Assembly: GCA_010024215.1 (NCBI GenBank)
Contig: RGHK01000073.1
Location: 1 to 5,264 of the forward strand
Length of the DNA stretch: 5,264 nucleotides
Origin: Pseudomonadota bacterium
Lineage (GTDB): Bacteria > Pseudomonadota > Gammaproteobacteria > Magnimaribacterales > D2472
Direction of reading: 5' to 3'
The notes under the pieces are model-generated. The model searched no databases, was not told where the DNA came from, and saw nothing but the letters and a program-made list of their open reading frames with translations. The translations under genes and the position numbers were made by a program. Within the stretch, counting starts at the first letter, position 1, and the number at the start of each line of letters is the position of its first letter. This document shows, piece by piece, positions 1-5,264 of the stretch.

Positions 1-1910
1 TTGATAAAGTAACAAAATCTATTCGAGTCATATCTGCAGCAGCTGTTGAAAAAGCAAACTCCGGACATCCAGGAATGCCTATGGGTATGGCAGAAGTAGG
101 TACAGTTCTATTTAAAAATGTTTTAAGAGTTTCAAATAAACAACCTGATTGGATTAATAGGGATAGGTTTGTTTTAAGTGCTGGGCATGGTTCGATGTTG
201 CTTTATAGTTTGCTTCATTTCAATAATTTTGATATTTCTATGGACGATATTAAGCAATTTAGACAACTTGATTCAAAAACTGCTGGACATCCAGAAGTTG
301 ACACATCATTAGGTATTGATATAACTACAGGACCTCTTGGACAAGGATTTGCTACAGGAGTTGGACTTGCTTTGGCTGAGTCCTATTTGGCGGAAGTTTT
401 AGGTAAAGACATAATTGATCACCATGTATATGGAATAGTCTCAGACGGAGATTTGATGGAAGGGATATCTTTTGAAGCCGCAGAGTTAGCTGGAGTATGG
501 AAATTAGGAAAACTGATTTATATATTTGATGACAACAATATTTCTATTGATGGCAATGTTGATAAAGTATCTATAACTGATCAAAAGAAGAAATTCGAGT
601 CTATAGGGTGGCAAGTTTTAGAAATTGATGGTCACAACGAAACAGAAATTAAAAATGCAATAGATTTATCAAAAAAAGAAACAAACAAACCTTCCTTAAT
701 TATTGCAAAAAGCATAATTGGAAAATTTTCACCAAATAAACAAAATACTAGCTCAATACACGGTGCTCCTCTAGGGAGTGAAGAAATGGATTTATTTTTA
801 GATCAAATTGGATGGGAAGGAGATCCTTTCGAGCATAGTGATGATATTTATGAATATTTTGTTGAAAAAAGATTAGAGGATGCAAATTCTTATGAAAAGT
901 GGAACTCAAACTTAAATAATAAAATAAAAAACGATGAATCATTTAAAAAACTATGGGAGCAATTTGTAAAAAATGAATTAAATTTTCCAGAAAGTTTTGA
1001 AATTCAAGAAGCAGCCACACGTGTTACTGGTGGAAATTATATGAAGTTAATTGGTTCAGAGAATAAATTTGTTTTAGGGGGGTCAGCTGATCTTGCAGCA
1101 TCAACGAAACAAATTATTAGTGAAGAATCATATTCAAGTAAAAATAGAAGTGGTCAAAATATTGAGTTTGGAATTAGAGAGCACAGCATGGCAGCAGTAG
1201 TTAATGGAATAAATCTACATAGTAATTTATTTGCTTTTGGATCTACTTTTTTAGTTTTTTCAGACTATATGCGTCCTAGCATAAGGCTAGCCTCGTTAAT
1301 GAATTTGAATTCTGCATTTATATTTACTCATGATTCAATATATCTCGGAGAAGATGGCCCAACACACCAACCAGTGGAACATCTTATGTCTTTAAGACTA
1401 ATTCCCGGACTAGATGTAATAAGACCTTCTAATAGCATTGAAACAGTATTTGCTTATAAGTATCTATTTTCTGATACGAAAAATCCTAAAGCTTTATCTC
1501 TAACACGACAAAATTTAAATTATTTAAATTATGATATTGATTATTCAGAATTCTTAAATGGTGGTTTTGTAATTTCTAAAGGAGAAGATTTAACTATTTT
1601 TGCATCAGGCTCAGAAGTTAATTTAGCAATTGAAATAAAAGAAATTCTTAAAGACTACTCAGTACAAATTGTGAGTGTTCCAATATTAAATAAATTAACT
1701 CCTGAAAAGTCTAAGCAGTTGAATATTAATAAATTCACTTTCACCTTAGAGTTAGGAAAATCTACAGGATGGTCAGACTACATTGGCAATATTACAGAGT
1801 CTTTCAGCATAATGACATTTGGTAAATCTGCTCCGGAAAAAGATTTAGCAGAGTTTTTTAAAGTAAATGCGGATTTTATTGCAAAAAAAATTATAAATTA
1901 TCTTGACTAA
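1..1910 (+). CDS. tkt: Transketolase, 5'-truncated by window edge
   Basis: Thiamine-diphosphate enzyme that moves two-carbon ketol units between sugar phosphates in the non-oxidative pentose phosphate pathway; cytosolic. The frame is open from base 3, which encodes DKVTKSIRVISAAAVEKANS before the SGHPG motif, so the ATG at 75 is internal and probably only a few N-terminal residues are missing. E. coli TktA counterparts visible: His26 (SGHPG, 60-74), His66 (GHGS, 183-194), His100 (GHPE, about 285), the ThDP/metal motif SDGDLMEG (441-464) with DDN (528-536), His261 (HGAPLG, 759), donor-phosphate Arg358 (about 1020) and Ser385 (about 1101), catalytic Glu411 (IREH, 1179-1181), Asp469/His473 (EDGPTH, 1350-1367) and Arg520 (TRQN, 1506). 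The first Gly of the usual GDG is Ser, a variant I recall in other transketolases. About 635 residues are visible, slightly shorter than the 663 of TktA, mainly between His261 and Arg358. It stops with TAA, overlapping the convergent neighbour. No tal or zwf gene follows. Confidence 0.97.
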   Translation, partial: DKVTKSIRVISAAAVEKANSGHPGMPMGMAEVGTVLFKNVLRVSNKQPDWINRDRFVLSAGHGSMLLYSLLHFNNFDISMDDIKQFRQLDSKTAGHPEVDTSLGIDITTGPLGQGFATGVGLALAESYLAEVLGKDIIDHHVYGIVSDGDLMEGISFEAAELAGVWKLGKLIYIFDDNNISIDGNVDKVSITDQKKKFESIGWQVLEIDGHNETEIKNAIDLSKKETNKPSLIIAKSIIGKFSPNKQNTSSIHGAPLGSEEMDLFLDQIGWEGDPFEHSDDIYEYFVEKRLEDANSYEKWNSNLNNKIKNDESFKKLWEQFVKNELNFPESFEIQEAATRVTGGNYMKLIGSENKFVLGGSADLAASTKQIISEESYSSKNRSGQNIEFGIREHSMAAVVNGINLHSNLFAFGSTFLVFSDYMRPSIRLASLMNLNSAFIFTHDSIYLGEDGPTHQPVEHLMSLRLIPGLDVIRPSNSIETVFAYKYLFSDTKNPKALSLTRQNLNYLNYDIDYSEFLNGGFVISKGEDLTIFASGSEVNLAIEIKEILKDYSVQIVSVPILNKLTPEKSKQLNINKFTFTLELGKSTGWSDYIGNITESFSIMTFGKSAPEKDLAEFFKVNADFIAKKIINYLD

Positions 1911-1925
1911 CAACCAGTATAAGAT
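1883..1925 (-). terminator. Weak possible terminator hairpin for the SpoIID gene
   Basis: An imperfect hairpin spans 1900-1925 (ATCTT/AAGAT outer stem, a small internal bulge, ACT/AGT inner stem, seven-base loop) and covers both stop codons. Read on the - strand it is followed, after nine A/T bases, by eight T (1890-1883), all inside the transketolase coding region. The stem is short, AU-rich and set apart from the T tract, so this is only a candidate. On the + strand no good T tract follows the stem. Confidence 0.2.
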
Positions 1926-4867
1926 TTCATTTCAGATTTAGTTCTGGCCCCAACAACACCATCAGGAATTAATCCGACTTTTCTCTGGAAAGATTTAATA
2001 GCTTCTTTAGTATAAGAACCAATCTTCCCGTCAATTATTCCTGGATTAAAACCATTATTAGCTAAAAATGTTTGAATGTCAGCAACTGAATCAAGCTTTG
2101 CAGATCTATTATCTCTTGCAATACATACATTTTCACTTTTACAACCTGTATAAGCCCTCATGGCAGCTTTTGTTTTATTTCCAGCGATTCCATCTGCCAA
2201 TAAACCATTTTCCTTCTGAAAGGAGATAATAGCATTTGTAGTTTTTGGACCTGTTTGGCCATCTATTGGTCCTGGATTAAACCCATTATTTGCAAGGAAT
2301 TGTTGGATATCTAAAGTTGAGTTAATTGTAAGCGAACTATTATCTTTTGGAACACAAGCATCATTACCCGCATTTGGGTTGGATACTGCTGTTGATGATG
2401 CTTCTGATACCTCTCCGCCGTTAGCTGTCCAACTATCCTGAAATGGATTAGAGTCGAATACTGATGCGGAAACCAAAGATTTCTCCACCAATTTGTTTAT
2501 AATAAATGAAACTTCACCAATAGTAATTTTTCGACTTGGGCAAAACTTATCACTTATGTCACTACAAGGTGGAATAACATCGTTTGCAGCAAGTATGTTT
2601 ATTTCATTTGTCCACTTACTTGCGCCTTCATCTGAATATTTATCAATTGAACCAGAAAGATTAGTAGTAGTTCCAGCTTTTATTGATTTCACAAGTAAAC
2701 AAGCTAACTCATCTCTAGCAACTGTTTCAGATGGTTGTATTTGAAAAGGACTGCCAAAGCAAACTTGCATTCCGTAATAAGGAAGAGCATTTGTTGCTTT
2801 TTGATAAATGCTTTGATCATCATCACTATATGCATTTGGCGCATCCAGCGATACACCACCAACAACTGTGACTACTGCGGCTGCTTCCTCTCTTGAAATC
2901 GTCTTTGCTTGACAAGCACTTGAAGTTTCATTACAAATATTCAACAGGCCTGCTTTAGATAAGTAATTTAAGCCATTACTGGAAGTCGCATATTGCGGGG
3001 TATCACCTGAAGAGCTTGAAGAATTATCATCGTTACTTGTTGAGCTGTTAGCTGTAACAGGTCCAATGTTCAAGTTAGAAACATCTGATTGGCTAGAAGT
3101 TTTAAAGTAGTGCGATGAAAATCCGAGTTGAGATTTAATATTTCTGCCAGATTTTGTAATGGTTTTTGATGCACCATTTTTAAACCCTTTCATAGTAACT
3201 TGAAGTGCAGCTCCAGATTCAGCCACTGAAGATACATAGATATCTGTTACAGCATCAAAACACGGAGACTCACCACAAAGAATATTTTTAGAGAGCTGAT
3301 AAGAGCTAAAATCATACGACCAAGCAGCTTTTGGATTACCCACTCTATTATCTACTGACCAGGGATCATCGACTGTTTTTAGATAAGGCCAAACTGTAGA
3401 TGATCCAAAACCTACTGCGTTGTCATTGGTTTTTCCACCAGTTGAGGAAGAGTAAAATGCTTGTACAACAGAGCTTTGAGTGTAGCCCCCATCATATGTA
3501 ATTACTTTTCCAGAAGTATTATTTACAGCCTGTACCCAGTTAGGTCCTGCAATTTCTTTAAGATACCCATAATAATATTGACTAGACGCTGTTGATCCAA
3601 TGTGGCACCAGCAATAGGCTTCTCTTGAACTAGAAAGGCCTGCATCAATATCAGTTTTTTCACTTGGTATATTTTGCTTCAAATATTGATAAACAGCATA
3701 ACTTCTTCCCACTAAAGCTTGGGCTTCGAGGGCTTTTACGTTCCAATGTGAAGGCATTTCAGCTAATCCATACAGGTATTTCTCTATATTGACAGCTAAA
3801 GATACATGAAAGCCACTAGATACATTTTTGCTTCTTAGTTTTAACACTCCATGTTTATGCTCTCTTGGTCCAACCCTAATCCTTCCCCCATCAGACCAAG
3901 AAATTCCCAAATTGCATGAAGCAGGAACTTTGGATAATAAAGGGTGTCCGGTAAGATAACAACTTCCATTTGAATAGATAACATTAATCGTTGCGCCGCC
4001 ACCAATTTTTAGAGGTCCAAAATCTGACTCACATGGGCCATCCGAAGTTGCATCAGACTTTATTTTATTAACGGTTTCATCGTTGATTGATCCTGACTGA
4101 CCAAGCCCAACTGAAGCTTGATAGTTTTTTAAAGCCCCAGCAGTTCTATCTCCAAATGCACCATCTATTGTTCCTGGATCAAAGCCTCTTGAGGTTAAAA
4201 ATACTTGAACACCAACTACTTGTGGTAAATTTGCTTGACAGATATGTAAGGTTGGGGGACTCGATGATGGCAGAGTTGTTAAGTTAATAGATCTAGCATT
4301 TCTGGCTAAACCAACCCACAGTGCATTATTGTTGGAGGCAATATCAGGTGATGACAAACTTAAATCGGATAGTTGTTTTACTGATGTGTCTTTAAAATAG
4401 TAATTTACAACCTCACTTGAAGAACATGAACTTGTGTTGGAACAAAAGCTTGCACCTAATTCAGTAAGACCCTTTGCGCCATATTGACTAAGTCCAACAC
4501 CATGACCCCAACCACTACCTTTAAAGGTAAACGAAACAGAGCTGTAGCTTCTCATAGCTTGTTTAGTTGCTGGCCCTACTTCACCATCAGCGGTTAGCCC
4601 AACAGTTTTTTGGAAACTCTTTATTGCACCATCAGTTCTAGATCCACTTAAACCATCAATTGGTCCTGGGTTAAATCCATTACAGTTAAGGAATGTTTGA
4701 ATGTCTTTTAAGTTACTTAAAGGAGCTACAGCATTATCAACACATGATAAATTAGGGTTTGTTGGAATTTCTAGAGCATAAGCTTGATTATTTTCTTTAT
4801 CAGCAAACAAAAATGTTGCAATAAAAATTGCAAAAGAAGTAATGAATTTTAATTGGCCCTGTCCCAT
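1907..4867 (-). CDS. Secreted SpoIID/LytB-domain wall protein with PG-binding and SLH repeats
   Basis: Predicted exported peptidoglycan lytic transglycosylase of 986 residues. SpoIID enzymes cleave glycan strands already stripped of stem peptides. Order seen: signal peptide (hydrophobic 8-22, cleavage after LFA at 22 or AYA at 31); PG-binding repeat 1 (42-112); SpoIID GHG motif (117-133); PG-binding repeat 2 (210-279); SpoIID core (about 285-590) with likely catalytic Glu370 in AEMP; Ser/Asn/Asp linker (591-631); about three SLH repeats (632-796); linker; PG-binding repeats 3 and 4 (838-909, 915-986). The ATG at 4867 is the only sensible start: an in-frame TAA lies 12 bases upstream and it opens the signal peptide. 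No Shine-Dalgarno sequence is seen. The gene lies 30 bases after the membrane-protein gene, perhaps one operon, and its TAG overlaps the transketolase stop. It is far longer than B. subtilis SpoIID. It need not concern sporulation: SpoIID/LytB domains are common in non-sporulating bacteria. Substrate and activity are inferred. Confidence 0.9.
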   Translation of the reverse strand: MGQGQLKFITSFAIFIATFLFADKENNQAYALEIPTNPNLSCVDNAVAPLSNLKDIQTFLNCNGFNPGPIDGLSGSRTDGAIKSFQKTVGLTADGEVGPATKQAMRSYSSVSFTFKGSGWGHGVGLSQYGAKGLTELGASFCSNTSSCSSSEVVNYYFKDTSVKQLSDLSLSSPDIASNNNALWVGLARNARSINLTTLPSSSPPTLHICQANLPQVVGVQVFLTSRGFDPGTIDGAFGDRTAGALKNYQASVGLGQSGSINDETVNKIKSDATSDGPCESDFGPLKIGGGATINVIYSNGSCYLTGHPLLSKVPASCNLGISWSDGGRIRVGPREHKHGVLKLRSKNVSSGFHVSLAVNIEKYLYGLAEMPSHWNVKALEAQALVGRSYAVYQYLKQNIPSEKTDIDAGLSSSREAYCWCHIGSTASSQYYYGYLKEIAGPNWVQAVNNTSGKVITYDGGYTQSSVVQAFYSSSTGGKTNDNAVGFGSSTVWPYLKTVDDPWSVDNRVGNPKAAWSYDFSSYQLSKNILCGESPCFDAVTDIYVSSVAESGAALQVTMKGFKNGASKTITKSGRNIKSQLGFSSHYFKTSSQSDVSNLNIGPVTANSSTSNDDNSSSSSGDTPQYATSSNGLNYLSKAGLLNICNETSSACQAKTISREEAAAVVTVVGGVSLDAPNAYSDDDQSIYQKATNALPYYGMQVCFGSPFQIQPSETVARDELACLLVKSIKAGTTTNLSGSIDKYSDEGASKWTNEINILAANDVIPPCSDISDKFCPSRKITIGEVSFIINKLVEKSLVSASVFDSNPFQDSWTANGGEVSEASSTAVSNPNAGNDACVPKDNSSLTINSTLDIQQFLANNGFNPGPIDGQTGPKTTNAIISFQKENGLLADGIAGNKTKAAMRAYTGCKSENVCIARDNRSAKLDSVADIQTFLANNGFNPGIIDGKIGSYTKEAIKSFQRKVGLIPDGVVGARTKSEMKSYTGC
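1910..2356 (-). repeat. Tandem peptidoglycan-binding repeats 3 and 4
   Basis: Residues 838-909 and 915-986, each exactly 72 residues and separated by five (KSENV). They align without gaps at 40 of 72 identical positions by my count. Both start with Cys, carry FLANNGFNPG and end in YTGC, and the final Cys is the last residue of the protein. This is a duplicated PG_binding_1 domain. The copies have diverged at the DNA level, so it is an old duplication. Confidence 0.9.
2480..2974 (-). other. Three S-layer-homology-like repeats
   Basis: Residues 632-796. Repeats 2 (680-729) and 3 (744-795) fit the SLH pattern: an aromatic plus Ser-Asp near the start, a helix containing a Gly or Asn turn, then F-x-P or F-C-P before a second helix (ETVARDELACLL; FCPSRKITIGEVSFII). 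Repeat 1 (632-669) is partial, with GLLNIC followed by ISREEAAAVV. The cysteines at 645/652 and 768/776 sit where Acidimicrobiia-type SLH repeats have their G-C and F-C-P pair. SLH repeats usually bind secondary wall polymers, so this block probably tethers the enzyme to the envelope. Repeat 1 is the least certain. Confidence 0.72.
3098..4015 (-). other. SpoIID catalytic core region
   Basis: Residues about 285-590. The family signature is clear at 357-394: a beta strand, then IEKYLYGLAEMPSHW and KALEAQALVGRSYAVYQ, matching the SpoIID pattern of Y-L-x-G-V-x-x-E-M-P followed by A-L-x-A-Q-A-x-x-A-R-S/T-Y. Glu370 (codon 3758-3760) aligns with the catalytic Glu of B. subtilis SpoIID. Further on, CWCH (419-422), AFYSSSTGGKT (470-480), WPYLKTVDDPW (493-503) and a final GFSSHYF (582-588) follow the usual order of conserved blocks. 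No conserved block looks missing. Confidence 0.85.
4031..4240 (-). repeat. Peptidoglycan-binding repeat 2, inserted in SpoIID region
   Basis: Residues 210-279. It is the most diverged of the four copies but keeps the VQVFL, GFDPGTIDG, G-x-R-T-x-GALKNYQ and VGL positions; the second half (QSGSINDETVNKI) is weak. It begins at Cys210 and closes at Cys279, mirroring repeats 3 and 4. It lies between the first SpoIID strand (183-198) and the rest of the SpoIID core. Confidence 0.78.
4274..4531 (-). other. SpoIID GHG motif block, placed N-terminal
   Basis: Residues 113-198 of the SpoIID protein. They contain GSGWGHGVGLSQYGAKG (117-133), then a VVNYYF segment like the conserved I-L-x-x-Y-Y stretch, then LWVGLARNARSINLTT, which resembles the first beta strand of actinobacterial SpoIID regions. 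In B. subtilis SpoIID the GHGVGMSQYGA motif is C-terminal to the catalytic Glu segment; here it comes about 250 residues before it. I recall the same order in other actinobacterial SpoIID/LytB proteins, so it is probably a lineage form and not a rearrangement of this gene. Confidence 0.8.
4532..4744 (-). repeat. Peptidoglycan-binding repeat 1
   Basis: Residues 42-112, directly after the signal peptide. It has the PG_binding_1 hallmarks: DIQTFL, GFNPGPIDG, T-x-x-AIKSFQ, GL-x-x-DG and G-x-x-TKQAM. It is very like repeats 3 and 4, but it lacks their closing Cys because it runs straight into the SpoIID GHG block. It has a private Cys62 where the others read FLANN. Confidence 0.88.
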
Positions 4868-4897
4868 TATATCAGTTTAGAGTAGTTAGAAAAGATT

Positions 4898-5248
4898 TCA
4901 TAGTTCATGGCTATTTTTCCATTTTTTAAATAATTCTATGGATAATAAGTAAAGAAGGTAACTGAAGTGTGAGAGGTAAGTAACAGGAAATAAAAGACCT
5001 TTATAATTTTCAAATATATTAGGGGGTATAAAAAATACAGTAATAAAAAGATACACACCAAGTAATTTACTTTTTTTAAAAGCATCTAAAGCAATTGAAA
5101 ACATTAGAAAATATGAGATAAATGAAAAAATAAGCAAAGGAGAAAATAATAGAGATGGAGTCTCAGAAGTCATTCTGAGATAAAGGATGAATAAAACAGA
5201 AATTACTAAAGCATTACGACTATTATTTATTATCATATTTTTTAACAC
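4898..5248 (-). CDS. Small four-helix membrane protein, unknown function
   Basis: I do not recognise a family. As read from the GTG at 5248 it has 116 residues and four hydrophobic segments at about 12-25, 32-54, 62-78 and 85-107. Charges fit the positive-inside rule: N-terminus, the DAFKKSK loop and the KKWK tail inside; TSET and ENYK loops outside. No catalytic or binding motif is visible. The start is uncertain: GTG (5248) and ATG (5236) are both possible, neither has a clear Shine-Dalgarno sequence, and the frame is still open at the window edge, so the gene may begin beyond it. It ends in TGA 30 bases before the SpoIID gene on the same strand, so the two could be co-transcribed. Whether it is functionally tied to wall synthesis cannot be told from this sequence. 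Confidence 0.7.
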   Translation of the reverse strand: MLKNMIINNSRNALVISVLFILYLRMTSETPSLLFSPLLIFSFISYFLMFSIALDAFKKSKLLGVYLFITVFFIPPNIFENYKGLLFPVTYLSHFSYLLYLLSIELFKKWKNSHEL

Positions 5249-5264
5249 TTCTATTATTGTAAAT

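Noticed and set aside
75..77. ATG at 75 as the transketolase start
   Set aside because: It falls inside the conserved SGHPGMPMGMAE segment, and the frame continues upstream with typical transketolase N-terminal sequence including the cofactor-site His.
748..942. 64-codon open frame on the - strand inside transketolase
   Set aside because: It lies wholly inside a well-conserved transketolase region, and its product is rich in His, Tyr and Phe with no recognisable motif; a chance antisense frame.
2493..2744. 83-codon open frame on the + strand opposite the SLH repeats
   Set aside because: Antisense to a region with clear SLH patterns. No independent support, such as a ribosome-binding site or known motif.
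2975..3094. Low-complexity Ser/Asn/Asp run as a frameshift or assembly artefact
   Set aside because: The frame is open and in register on both sides between two recognisable domains; a flexible interdomain linker is the simpler reading.
4087..4287. 66-codon open frame on the + strand opposite repeat 2
   Set aside because: Antisense to a recognisable binding repeat; the composition is biased toward Leu and Gln, as expected of a shadow frame.
2028..4680. Recurring DNA segment (near 2028, 2259, 4161 and 4653, reading roughly CCATCTATTGGTCCTGGATT) as an interspersed repeat or CRISPR-like array
   Set aside because: Each copy encodes the same GFNPGxIDG turn of a peptidoglycan-binding repeat. Spacing is irregular and the copies differ, so protein-domain repetition explains it.

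Overview
The window is AT-rich (about one-third G+C by eye) and almost fully coding. It holds three genes: a transketolase on the + strand that is cut by the left edge (1-1910), a large secreted SpoIID/LytB-type cell-wall protein on the - strand (1907-4867), and a small multi-pass membrane protein on the - strand (4898-5248) that may continue past the right edge. There are no RNA genes, insertion sequences, CRISPR arrays or obvious mobile DNA. The only gene-free stretches are a 30-base gap between the two - strand genes and the last 16 bases.

Organism: the secreted protein has the combination I associate with Acidimicrobiia-like Actinobacteria. The GHGVGxSQYGA motif lies N-terminal to the SpoIID core, and the S-layer-homology repeats carry paired cysteines, one in an FCP motif. 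With such low G+C, the best guess is a streamlined marine actinobacterium of the Candidatus Actinomarina type. This is inferred from motifs and composition, not from a search.

Layout: transketolase and the SpoIID protein converge tail to tail, and their stop codons interlock within four bases (CTAA, 1907-1910). Any transcription terminator for one must therefore lie inside the other. The SpoIID gene follows the membrane-protein gene by 30 bases on the same strand, which suggests co-transcription. No Shine-Dalgarno sequence is visible before either start codon.

Function: transketolase serves the non-oxidative pentose phosphate pathway, and its catalytic residues are intact in the visible part. 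The 986-residue SpoIID protein looks like an exported peptidoglycan lytic transglycosylase built for wall attachment. Its order is signal peptide, peptidoglycan-binding repeat, SpoIID GHG motif, a second peptidoglycan-binding repeat inserted inside the SpoIID region, the SpoIID core with its catalytic Glu, a Ser/Asn/Asp linker, about three S-layer-homology repeats, then two more peptidoglycan-binding repeats ending on a C-terminal Cys. Its 22 cysteines fall into 11 apparent local pairs. This gene is the most interesting object in the window. I see no evidence of a wholly new multi-gene system.
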